Shown: positions 22,985 to 34,106 of the stretch, piece after piece
How the letters are laid out: every line of letters begins with the position of its first letter
Position numbering within the stretch: the first letter of the stretch is position 1
DNA from: Paulownia fortunei
Taxonomy: Eukaryota; Streptophyta; Magnoliopsida; Lamiales; Paulowniaceae
Direction: 5' to 3'
Assembly: GCA_019321725.1 (NCBI GenBank)
Contig: CM033107.1
Span: 26,093,445 to 26,157,444, forward strand
DNA length: 64,000 bases
Translations under genes and position numbers: made by a program
Notes under the pieces: model-generated
Databases searched by the model: none
What the model saw: only the letters and a program-made list of their open reading frames with translations
What the model was told of the DNA's origin: nothing

Positions 22985-25160
22985 GCAATCTCATGACAAG
23001 ATTAGAAATAAAATTGTGATTTATATATTAAATTATAATTAAGTCGTGGATTTTAAGGCTAGTGAGAGATTTGAACAACTTGAAACATCCACAAAATTGG
23101 TACTTTTAACGACACCAATACTATTAACCAGAAATTAAAAGTTTCGAGTTTGTAGTAATATGTACTACTCTATACAAATCTCTAATATGATGTATCAAAA
23201 GAAATATGCTAATATAAAATTCAATTTTGAGAAGACTTACTTATATCCCAAAAATAAAGGTCATTTATTCAATTTCTCCTTAGTCTTGTTTCATAATCCT
23301 CACTCTCATATGAGAAAAAAATAGGACGCATAATGTACTTATGTTGTACTAATAGTATGAGTATCTCTACAAGTGAATAAGGTTTTTGCATGTCCGTACA
23401 TAAATGCATGAACTAATAAAGCTTCCCATACGTGAAGAAAGTGCATGTCCATGTGTGAATTAAAATAGTAATGATTCTCACAATTATATAAATTAATATA
23501 TGTGTCATCATATTCGTATATAACTAAACATAGTTTAGTTGCATATGTGTACGTAAATAATTGATGACTGTAAAACGCATAGGTATCAAAAAGAATATAG
23601 TAATTTGGCCATTTATTTATTATTACTATTCGAATAATATGTTAAACTTAGAATTTTATATTACACTTGCTAGCCCACATTGTTAATTTAGTATCCACAA
23701 TCCTTGTAGCCTAATTTTAATACAATAATAGAAATAAAACTAGACAATGCAATCAGTACAAATATAATTTGATTTCAATAATGCATCATCATATCTTGAC
23801 AATTAAGTTTTACATTTCTAAAAATCTTGCAAATTAGGAAAGGTCGGGCAGCACATATATAGAGTACTTATTGTTTTATCATGCATATTGCTTCAATATT
23901 GATATAAGATTACTAAATCGGCTATTCATGTGGTATACTAAATTTACATGGATAGTTAATAGTTGTGTTGTATATATATCTATGATGGATTTTATAAATT
24001 AAAAACAAGTTTACCTCAATTTAGGTAGATTGTGTGATTCAAATTGTTGCAATGCTGCAAATGATTTAAATTTCGACCTAATATCATGTGTGATAAATAC
24101 ACACAAACCGTATTTTATTTAAAATTATCTCTTATTCTTGTTGCAGATTTATTTATTTATGTAAAATTAGTAATATCAATCAAGTCACCCACTTAGATTT
24201 ATTTCAAACTTTTTCTCTTCATACATGATGTTTTTAAAGATCAAATCACCTTAACTTGACCAAAAAAGAAAAGTAAAAGAAGGTATTAAAAAGTATAGAA
24301 ATGACTAACACTCGTCTATTCTTCTTTAATGCGTGAAAATCTAAAAGGAATTTAAAAAAAAAAGTATGAAACTCAAGATATTAATCAAACAAAATAAAAA
24401 TAAATTAAAGAAATTTTTAAAAAAACATATGTAGCCTTCCACCATTTGTTAGAAATTATCTCTTAAAAAATATTTTCCTACACTTGGTGTTCCACAACAA
24501 ATGATAAGGATCATGTATGTATAAAGAAAATATAAACATCGCGACAAGATTAAAAACAAAAATTGCAATTTATATATTAAATTCTAATTAAGTGGTGGAT
24601 TTTAAGGCTAGTGAAATAATTTGAGCAATGTGAAACTGTCACAAAATTAGTTGATTATAGCAGCACCCTTATTACTAACCAAAATTAGAAATTTCAAGTT
24701 TGTAGTACATATATTATTGTGTAATCTATATGATGTATCAAAAAAGAATATGCCAATGCAAAATTCAATTTAGACAAAACTCATTTACATCCTAAAAATA
24801 AAGATTGTCATCTACTCAATTTCTCCATTATCTTGCTCATTTACCCCCCTCTCATATGAGAAGAAAAATAAGACATATAATGTAATCATGTTATGCTATT
24901 ACTATGAGTATCTCTACACGTTAATAGCATTTTTATATGTCCAATACATGAATGCATGAAAATACTAAAGTTGTCCGTATGTGAAGAAAGAGCATGTCCA
25001 TGCGTGAATGAAAGTTGTAATAATTCGCACAATTAATATAGGAAGTAATTTATGTGACATACATAATTAAAGAACGGTTGTTTGTGTGAAGATGCACAAA
25101 TATTAAATGGATATACGGTAACAGATGATATTTTTGTCTTTTTTAAGTTGAGTTTCATTA
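22985..25160 (+). repeat. Duplicated blocks, distal end of the array
   Basis: 22985-23280 and 24530-24800 are similar to each other (ATATTAAATTMTAATTAAGT, GTGGATTTTAAGGCTAGTGA). 23300-24520 matches the 5' flank at 687-1830, and 24855-25160 starts a further partial copy (CATATGAGAAGAAAAATAAG). No exons of the MBD-like gene follow, so the array ends here without a gene. Confidence 0.75.
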
Positions 25161-25337
25161 ATTATTCATTTATATTAATTAGATATTAAAAATTAGTACT
25201 TTTTCTTTGACCACTATAGCAACATCGCGACAATGTATATAGGTAGATGCAAACACAAGCATGATGTGAACCTTGCTTAGCCGTATAAGAAGTTGTTGAT
25301 TCAGTATCATACTTTTAACATAATGCCGAATTTCAAC

Positions 25338-25430
25338 ATTGCCAAGGTATTGAATTTGAGCAGTTTTAAACAATTTCATGCCATTATTGCCAAGGTATTG
25401 GAATTTGAGCAGTTTTTAAACAAATTCATG
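25338..25430 (+). repeat. Two-unit tandem repeat (~48 bp)
   Basis: ATTGCCAAGGTATTG(G)AATTTGAGCAG with TTTTAAACAA and TTCATG occurs at 25338-25380 and 25386-25430. A second, 21-base doublet (TCAACTGGTRCTTTTGTGGAT) lies at about 25528-25569. Confidence 0.85.
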
Positions 25431-27441
25431 ATATCAATACTGAGAACCCCTCAAACTCTTTTGAATCTTATGCTTAATGATTGGCTTATGTATTCTCTTT
25501 TCCACTTCAGCATGTGGGCTTTAGGAGTCAACTGGTACTTTTGTGGATTCAACTGGTGCTTTTGTGGATGCCTGTTGACACAAGTACTGACTTTGTGAGC
25601 TCTGTCATGTAGCAGGTCTGTCCGTCTGTAAGGGAAAATGTGGTTTTAGTTCATAGTTCTACTCTAAACATTTTTGCTTGTCTGCTTCATGTTCTTCCCA
25701 TGATTCATGATCCTTCCAAACCAAAACCAAACTGAAAACTTTGATTTTGTTTTTGCAAATTTTCCCCCTCCCATTTCTCTAGTGCAAGTCAAAATAAATT
25801 TATATTTTTGCATATTAATCTTCCGAGACCTACAAGAATAGAACGTATTATAACCAAGCATATAATTTCTTATATAACAAAAGCTAACATTTTCCTTCTA
25901 AGAAATTGCGGGAGAAGCACAAGTATTAGTAATTCAGTGGGCAAATATTTGGAGGCTTGGGTGGTTAGGCTTGTGGGTTTTAGATTGTGCATTTAACAGA
26001 GATCTGCTGCTCTGTGTGAATGCATGACGGGGTCCTCTCGATGCTGCACCCAGTGCACATCCTCCGGCATCCACCCTCTCACACACACATACATACAGTT
26101 GGCACACATCCAGCCACCCGGAGCACAATCCACCGGGTAGAACATGCATTGTACCGTATGTTGGTGCATGGTTGCGAGTGCAGGTTAGTCTTTGACTCTG
26201 CATGTGTGTCTAATTTGATTGATGTTCTTGTAGTGTCATTTGGAGGAAGGAAACATAAGCATGCTGCCATGGGGAGTTCATGGCAAAAGGGAAGGGGAAA
26301 TCGACAATGGCAGAGCAGTCATGGATCTTACTGTCCATGGAGGTTGATGCATAGATGTACAACATGTTCATGCTCATGACATTTGTTGCTGTTAGAGTGC
26401 ATGATTTCCAGAATAAAGGAAGCACAGAGAGTGGAGACTGGAGAAAGTTTATTCCCAGATATAACAATAACAGGATGAATTTGCCAACCCTAGATGCTTG
26501 TAAAAGTGGCAAGACTTTAGCATCAGCCGTTTAGGGGAATTCTTGCGAGCTTAGCTCTTACAATCCCTATAGTGAGATAGAGAAATGTTACGGCCTGCTT
26601 GTTTATGTTAATGTAGCCTGTTGGGTTTGATCTCATTGAGAAACTGTGATTTTTTTTTCTCCATTTTGCAACTTGTTTATCTTCTAATTCTAATATTGCA
26701 AGGGTTAGAATAAGATTGTGATATTTTTTTACTTCAGCTCCCCTTTTTCTTCAGTTTTCTTGTTGATTAATTTACTACAGCTGATAAAATTCCAACTAGA
26801 TCTGCAGAGTTTCTTCCCTAAAACTCGAATCAACAATAGCCACTACAAGTTGCAGGCTTGTGATTCCTTTGGAGCTTACTCACTGAATCTATAGAATCTG
26901 AAATCCATAATCTTTCAACAACAAACAATACCTCTACTTGTGATGCAACTGCCCCCACATTTAATAGTAAAACACTTTATACCATTTTGACATTGCACTA
27001 GGCACTACCGTGTGTACCATTTTCACATTGCACTAGGCGCTACCATATCTCTTCCACAGACCTCTTGGTACCAAAGAAAATCACTTGTGATAAATTCTTT
27101 CGGTGCAGCAGCTATTATCTTCTGCTGAGTATATATAAACATGATTTTGTATCATGTTCTTAAGAACAAACCTTAAAAATGCTAGCAAAAGTACACAGCT
27201 TGTAAACATGATACATGATCTATAGAGATGCACAAAATAATTTAGCCAAGTTGATCAAAGCCCTAAGCAATTAGTTCGGTCAAATACAAAGGAGGCTTGT
27301 AGATATATGGAGTTTTAGGTTTTACATAAATAGAAAAAGTTATTTATATGATTCCCCAAAAAAGTTTAGTATCTGTATAGAGGAACTGGACCAATATGAC
27401 AGAGGTTAGCAAGATGGTAAACTAGACAAAGCAGATCACCT
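25431..27441. other. Intergenic; GC-richer island at 26010-26380 unassigned
   Basis: Transition from repeat array to gene-bearing DNA. The stretch 26010-26380 is conspicuously richer in C and G (for example GCATCCACCCTCTCACACAC) but has no family-like reading frame in any phase. It might be part of a non-coding transcript. The last few hundred bases are the presumed 3' untranslated region of the AS1 gene on the minus strand. Confidence 0.35.
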
Positions 27442-28524
27442 TTATCTGCCATTAGGCTCAGCAGCAATTGATCTACATCCCATCTGCTCGAGAAACTTAG
27501 TCAGACGCAAGTGTTTTGCCGCCCACTGCTCAGCCAGTTTCTGCTCTTTCAGTTCTGCTTCCCTCCTCAATCCTGCTAACTGTTCTCTGTATTCAGCTTC
27601 AATACGATCTAGTGTAGCCTTCTGCTCTTCCCTAAGAGCTTTCACTTTCGCTTCTATATCCTCCATTTTCTCCCTCCTTCGACATGCTTTCTCTGATTCC
27701 AACTGCAATTCTACCCTTTTCAATCTCCAGGCAGCTTCTTTTCTATGTGCAGCCCAAGCACGATGCCCTTCTTCCAATTCTTTGCAGCACTCCACAAGTT
27801 CAGACACCAGTGGATTCTCTCCAACCAGGGGAGCAATCCCAAGAGATGGCACACTGCTCATCACACCATGTGAGGCGTTGTCAGTTAATCTATCAGTAGT
27901 CTGTAACCATGGGATTGCTGGTGTTGGTGGCACCGTCAAGGGTGAAAGGCTTAAAGTCACTGATGGGGATGGTGGTCTAACAGTTGTAGCCGTGCTAGAA
28001 CTAGCCAGCCATGGGGGAAGCACTGATGGTGCCGAAGGGGCGGGTTGATCACTATGAAGAAATCCACCATTCGAAGTTGGCATTGTAATTCCTGGGGCAA
28101 TATGCTCTTTAACGAGCTTCTCTGCAAAGGTTTCCAAAATATGATCGTATTTTCCCTCTTCAATCGGTTCTATTATCTTGTTATTCTCCTTCTGTTCCCG
28201 CTGCTGTTTTTCTTTGAAAACTTCCCACCACTTCCCAAGTCTCTTAGCAGTTCGCCCAGGAACTTCAGCAGCAATCTTTTTCCATTTGTTGCCGTGCTTG
28301 GCCTGCAGATGGATAACAAGACACTGCTCCTCTTCAGTGAGGGATCCTTTCTTGATTCCGGGTTTAAGATAGTTTTTCCACCTTTCCAAGCAGGATTTTG
28401 CATCCCTGTTAAGAGGTTCGTTCATGCGCTGTGACACAAGGTGCCAATCTCTTGGGCCATAATGCTTCACGTAAGAGCGCAACAAAGCATCCTCTTCAGG
28501 TCGCCACCGCTGCCTTTCCTTCAT
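27442..28524 (-). CDS. AS1: ASYMMETRIC LEAVES1 / PHANTASTICA / ROUGH SHEATH2 MYB protein
   Basis: A single uninterrupted coding exon of 360 residues starts at MKERQRW (ATG at 28522-28524). A further in-frame upstream stretch has no ATG. The N-terminus is the divergent R2R3 MYB of this family: tryptophans at 7, 27 and 49 in R2, leucine 62 in place of the first R3 tryptophan, then W81 and W99-W100, with [18 protein letters not shown] between. A Ser/Pro/Thr-rich middle includes SNGGFLHS and PPWLA, and the C-terminal third is a charged coiled coil ending TKFLEQMGC. These are the hallmarks of AS1/PHAN, a nuclear repressor that works with the LOB-domain protein AS2 to silence class I KNOX genes and set leaf adaxial identity. 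Length and absence of coding introns fit the family. Members often have an intron in the 5' leader; an acceptor-like CAGAG near 28536 and a donor-like TTAGT|GTAAGC near 30245 would allow one. Confidence 0.97.
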   Translation of the reverse strand: MKERQRWRPEEDALLRSYVKHYGPRDWHLVSQRMNEPLNRDAKSCLERWKNYLKPGIKKGSLTEEEQCLVIHLQAKHGNKWKKIAAEVPGRTAKRLGKWWEVFKEKQQREQKENNKIIEPIEEGKYDHILETFAEKLVKEHIAPGITMPTSNGGFLHSDQPAPSAPSVLPPWLASSSTATTVRPPSPSVTLSLSPLTVPPTPAIPWLQTTDRLTDNASHGVMSSVPSLGIAPLVGENPLVSELVECCKELEEGHRAWAAHRKEAAWRLKRVELQLESEKACRRREKMEDIEAKVKALREEQKATLDRIEAEYREQLAGLRREAELKEQKLAEQWAAKHLRLTKFLEQMGCRSIAAEPNGR

Positions 28525-31500
28525 TTCCCAACGCAAGCTCTGCCCATGGCCTCAAATTCCTCATAATTATCTGATAGCATGTCGGAAATCAGACAAACGT
28601 AAGAGACACTAACCATATTAGCATAGATATATCAGTATTGCATGCTCAATTCCTGCATGCAACTAGGACATGCACATAACTCACTGAAAATTCATGATCC
28701 GTGGAAACACTATGATTGGGTCAACCAATTTAACAAAGAAAGGAGGAAAAGGCATCATTTGAGAATTTAAATTTGCTAAAAATGGTGTTGTTTTGGCTTC
28801 AAACACAAGTTTTATCCACGCTCCATCACATGTTACAACCATTGGCAACAGATTCCACTCTGTGCATTTCAACATTTTTAGTGCAATAAAATTAATCGAG
28901 CCCCACTAATTTCCTTAAATAGAAAATGAAATATAAGCAATAAGCATTCAAGGATCGTTCCTGAATATCTTATCCAGGTACATTTGCAATATCACACATA
29001 GGTATTCACTGACTACAGTAATGAACACTAGAATGGAAGATTTCTTAATTTTGGAAAAGATCCAACAAGAGGGTGGCCTGTTATCAAATGGAAAGTCATT
29101 TCAACCCCAAATTCCACAAGCAGACTGCCGTATTGAATGCATGTCATTGATATAATATTGCTCCTCAGACTCATATATAAGTGGTTTATAATGCAAGCCC
29201 TTCTCGAGTTGGTTAAGACAAGGAATTCCAAATGCACCATAAACTGAATTTTCCTCATCAAAGGACGTTCTATCCATTGAACAAGAATATTCATGTATGA
29301 AGATACCGAATAAAGATAGCTGAATTTCAAGGTAATACTGCAGGCAAGCTAGAGATTTCAGGAATCTCTAGAAAATGCTCTCAGATCTGGGAAACAAATT
29401 ATTGAACCATCAAGAAAACGGAATAGGTTTATCATATTTTTGTAATTCCAACAAACTTGTATAGGAAATAGACAAGATGATGGTCACAATCTTTGATGAC
29501 AGAATAATTGTAGGAAATTATGCCCATGTTTCGACCAAGCATCAGCAAGCTAGCATATGATAGATTGAAAAATCCCTAAGATATCAATAACTAGTTCTGT
29601 GTTTAGCAATGCACCAAGGCACATCGCTTTGGCAGTTCATTCATATAAGCCAACAGGTATTAATATTCACCACGGTAGCCAAACAAAGAAATCACTGAAA
29701 TCTTGTTATTATTCAATACATTGGTCTACAATAAGATTTGAACTCTATATGCTCAAACTTCAATAATACCCAACTAAAGTCTTCGAACTCCAGCATAAAA
29801 AAATCCATTGAAAACTTCTGCTCTATGGACATAGCTGCATATATGTTCACATTTGGTTGCACATATGTATATCAAAAGTGAATATACTGAAGTAAATATC
29901 TGAAATTTAATAAGGTAAAGTGGATGAAGCGGGGACAGATACCAGGAAAAAAACAAAACAAAACAAAAGTAAGATGATAAGAGTTCAAAAGGCAACACGA
30001 CCTTTTTTTTATCTTCAACTAATGTGATACAAAATACCATGAAAAGAACTACAAAAACTTAATGAGAACACCAAAAATTCACATCATTAGAGAGTTTATC
30101 TCAGAAAGATTCCATTTTTCCCCATATTTAAAGACCTTTCACATCATCACAACCTCATCAACAAACGTTTGCATGAGCACACATAACGCAAAGAAAATGA
30201 GTGGAGTTTATTAAAAGAACAACAGCAGAGAGAACAGGCTTACACTAATGTTCAAGAAACCCTGTTCTCTCCACAGCCCATCTTGGTTTCCAACAAAATG
30301 CTATCTTTAATTCTTTTTATGAAGGAACAACCCCTTTTTCTCTAAGGCTTAGAGAATGGAGATCTGGTAAACAAAGGTGGGAAAGAAAAGAAACAAGATT
30401 CACGCGAGGAAGGGAGTAAAAACAAACAAGATAAAAGAAGTGGCACTCTTTCTTTCTTGTAGTAGTAATTCTGACGTAGTTAAAGGAATGTGCTGACGTT
30501 TACAACCCGGTTAATTTCTGAACTAAAATGGCTACACATATAACAAAGACATACAGAAAATGGCTACACAATCACTCAGTAGTTTTTTTTTTATTAGACT
30601 TTTTGGTTGTGATATGAGAGAGAAGAAAAATGAAAAGAGAAGAGTTGAAGGGGGTCAACGAGGTAGAAAGAATCGAAGAATGAGATTGCAATAATGGGGA
30701 AATTCCCCAGCGTACAATAGCCTAGGTCTTTGCAACTATCATCATCATGGTATAGAGGGTGATATTTCACTGCCTTTTAAAATTTTCTCCCTCTGCTACT
30801 TTTCCCATTTTCTGCAAAACCTGCCCCATCGACGTGACTAGACTACTAGACTTGAGTGTGACAACATTGATGCCACAATCCCTCCCTCCACCAACGCAAA
30901 TAGTATGCACCACATTACACCACGTTACTTTTATTATTAGTGTATTGTTCTCTCAACTTTTTTTTCTAAAACTTTTGGTTACTTGCGGTGAATCTAAAAT
31001 TTAGTGCTGTATTCTTTATCAAAAAAATTTAATCTAAAACTTGATTGCATCAATGATTTGATTCATGCAAGTTTCACAAACACATCCTTTTATTGGTGAA
31101 CTCTAAAGAAGAGAAAAAATTCTAGTCAAAACCCATTGAAAGTTTGTTGAAGTTGGATCAAGTTTACATATAGATATGCATATTAGACTTAGATACAGAT
31201 CATCCACCAGTTATCATTAGGAGAAGGGGTTTTCCAAGGAGAAACTGAAACGTGGCGAAACAGGGGCCCAGTTGGGATTGTGGGTTTTGAGAGTGGGTTG
31301 GGTGTGGGACTGTAGTCCGGGTTTCGCGGCATAAGGAGACGAAAGTGATAAAGACAGGACCTTTACTGTCCCAACCCCTCCTCTCTTTCTCAGTATTGTC
31401 AGTGATACGTTACGTCTGTTTTTTCCCCTCCCTCTCTCCCCACAATTTCACTTTTATTTTTTCCACAAATTAACTTTACAGTACACACTAGTATGCAATT

Positions 31501-31800
31501 TCCCTATTTCACCCAATTACTTACCTTTATTTCCCCATCGCCCCGCCTGAGAATAATTGTTAAGAGTGAAGTGAAAGATATTTTTTTTTTATAGCCAGGT
31601 TTCATATTTGTATTAGTCAATTCTGAATTTTTTAATTATTTATCCTCCACTTAGGATAATTACATCTCTTAGCATTTAAAAGGAATAAATTATAAGTATG
31701 TCCTAACTAATATTCAAATTTTTAATAAAAATTATATATTTTTACGTACAAAAAAATCAATACAAAGTAATTGTTCAACACACTTCAACTGCAAAATTCC
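28525..31800 (-). other. 5' leader and promoter region of AS1
   Basis: No coding sequence is seen on either strand. The minus strand offers a possible leader intron (about 28537-30243) with a first exon near 30244-30480 whose plus-strand complement is rich in GAGAA/AAAC. A C/T-rich stretch lies at 31360-31450. A conserved-looking GC-richer segment lies at 31220-31350. TATA assignment is not possible by eye. Confidence 0.35.
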
Positions 31801-31813
31801 ACCGCTCGCAGAA

Positions 31814-31922
31814 TGATTGCTCCATACTAAAAATGCACCCGCAGGTTCTTATCAAAATTCGACCCCCCACTTTATCGTTGAAAACAAGTTCAATTCAATT
31901 GTTTCGCCGATTGAATTATTCT
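31814..31922 (-). mobile_element. Diverged tRNA-derived SINE fragment
   Basis: The stretch reading GATTGCTCCATACTAAAAAT, then GCAGGTTCTTATCAAAATTCGACCCCCCAC and AATTGTTTCGCCGATTGA, matches 48976-49080 of the better preserved SINE. It covers the tRNA-like head with both polymerase III boxes, decayed, and has no tail. Confidence 0.7.
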
Positions 31923-33061
31923 TGAACTTGATTTTTATTAATCTTAACATTTTTCATACCAAAGTTGTGGAGAAACATGGGAGCTTCTCTTGTGTTCTTG
32001 TTTTTGTTGCACTCTCTATTTCCCGTTAATTATTTAGAGAGTAAATAATTTTTATGTGACATTTCAGAATTTTTTTTACATTAACAAATGTGATCGGTAT
32101 TTAGGTAAAATGTCGACCAAATGTTAAAGCTTTGTTTGCTTCAATGAGGGGAAAAGAGAGCTAAATAGAATTTACTTTACAAAAGGGAAGTATGATATTT
32201 TTCCTTCAAATTATTTGATAAAACTTGAAGATAAGTAAATCTTCAGTAATTCCCCTCTTTGGAACGGTAAAAATAAATTAAAAAACGAAGATTACTTTTT
32301 TGAGTTTTACCAATTGATTTTTTTTATTTTTTAATAAATAAACTACTGTGATAATATTCTTTTGAGCTTAGTACATCCATTGTTTGTTTAGACTTTTGAC
32401 AGAAATAAATTTGAATTATAAAGGAATTTTATATACCTCTTATTTTACTGCTTTTAAAACCCAACACGTGAATTTATTTTATGCTCACTTATATTTCCAA
32501 TTTTTACCCAACCAAATGGAGGCTAAAATTAAAGTTAGATGCTGAAACAATTTTCTTTTCTTGAATTTTGAGTGACAGAAGCCTCGTATAAGCAAAAGTT
32601 TAAAAGGAATATATGTGATTTGTATCAGATTTTAGTCCATTTCCCCGTAATGGACAACTGATGAGCTCATCTATTTTTCCTTATTTTGGTCAACTTAGTA
32701 TTTCGATGGACTGTTAACATATATGTTTGTCATGTTTCAAACAGAAAAATCCAGTAAGATTACAGCAGAAATTTTCCAGGATTTGTATCCAGTTTCTTGA
32801 TACACTGGAAACATACATATATGTATATATTCATATTAAGAGTAATTAATAGAGTCTAGTGTATAGCCTGATAGTTAAATGCTGCAGCTAGCTGTTGCTC
32901 AAGACTATGCACTCAGGCACAGCTACTGTAGAGCTGGGGGTGAGTGAGACAATTTTCAGGCTTCAGAGGGGACAACAAATCTTTGGGCTCAATAATATCC
33001 ATATATATCACAAGGGTTGTTGGGTGTCTTTCTCTCTCTCTTTATTTTTTATGTGTGTGTT

Positions 33062-33082
33062 GGGGGGGGGGGGGGGGGGGGG
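33062..33082 (+). repeat. Poly(G) run of 21
   Basis: An uninterrupted run of 21 G is flanked by TGTGTGT on the left and G-rich sequence (GTTGCGGGG, GTGGGTGGGGGTG) on the right. It could form a G-quadruplex. Its length in the sequence may carry read error. Confidence 0.85.
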
Positions 33083-33434
33083 TTGTTGCGGGGTTTTCTT
33101 GGTGTCTTTGCTCTCTCTTTTTTGTGTGTGGGTGGGGGTGAAGGGGTATGTTTGGAAATGAGAATTGTTGATGTAGACATGTCAAACGTATTGTAAAATT
33201 GAGGGAGATCCTGATCTGATCCTCTCTTCCCAAGACTACCCCACTCCCCACCGCCTTCTGTCCCTCTGAAAAAGCTTTTGATTTTGTGGTTGCAAGGTTG
33301 AGGAGCAGCAACTCCAGCACCCCCTGAATTATTCCTATAATGAGAATCGATAATACTAAGACCATGATTCAGTATTAAGTGGACCATATTCTTGCCTTGA
33401 GTTCTTTTTAACGTAGATTCATGCTTAATTATTA

Positions 33435-33664
33435 TACTAAATTATAAAAATTATTTTTAAAATTTAATTTTATTATATAAATATTTTATTATTTTTTAAA
33501 ATTATAAATACCCTTTTAAAGTTTGTCTTTATTTTATAAATACTCTTCAACAATATATAATTTTTAAAATAAAAATAAATGACAAAGGGTATTTATAATT
33601 TACAAACTCAAATGAATTTTTTTATAAATATTTTAAATTTAAGAATAATTTTTGTAATTCATCC
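33435..33664. mobile_element. Small AT-rich foldback MITE
   Basis: 230 bases lie between identical TAATTATTA (33426-33434 and 33665-33673). The ends pair: TACTAAATTATAAAAATTATT against the complement of the right end, GGATGAATTACAAAAATTATT. Inner arms with ATAAATACCCTTT pair around a centre near 33555. A nine-base target duplication again points to a Mutator-like family. Confidence 0.75.
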
Positions 33665-34088
33665 TAATTATTAAAACAAGTTCATAAGATTTCTATAATC
33701 ATTATCTTCTATTATCCAAATGTTGATTTTTGGTTCCGGCCATATAAAAATCACCAAGGAACATGATGCAGATTTTTGAATAAACCAAGATAATTGGTAT
33801 CTAGATTAAGAATTTCACTGTCAGATTGTAAATTGTTGGAAAATAATTTACCGATAGTTCAAATAAAATGCCAAACTAGCTGCAATTTGATCCTCCTGTC
33901 TTCTGGATATTGCAAAGGGGACTACAATTTGCCTGAGGTGTGATCCATCTTCAATATGAACATGTAATTTTGGGCTTGTGAGCCCAATTTCTTGGCTTTT
34001 CCAGACCCAATAAACAAGCCCAATCCCAACAATCAAACATAATGATACAAAACAATTATTATTATTTTATAACTATTGCTGTTATATT

Positions 34089-34106
34089 GGGGGGGGGGGG
34101 GGGGGG
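34089..34106 (+). repeat. Poly(G) run of 18
   Basis: A second uninterrupted poly(G) run lies about 1 kb from the first one, flanked by TTATATT and AGGAAAGTGG. Confidence 0.85.

Noticed and set aside
26020..26512. Open frames of 89-119 codons on both strands
   Set aside because: They overlap on opposite strands and in several frames, have no family-like motif and are best explained by fewer stop codons in GC-richer DNA.
27684..28434. Several plus-strand open frames opposite AS1
   Set aside because: They are antisense shadows of a strongly conserved coding exon with codon bias on the other strand.
33042..33387. Overlapping open frames with proline or glycine runs
   Set aside because: They are translations of the poly(G) run and neighbouring simple sequence; no conserved domain.
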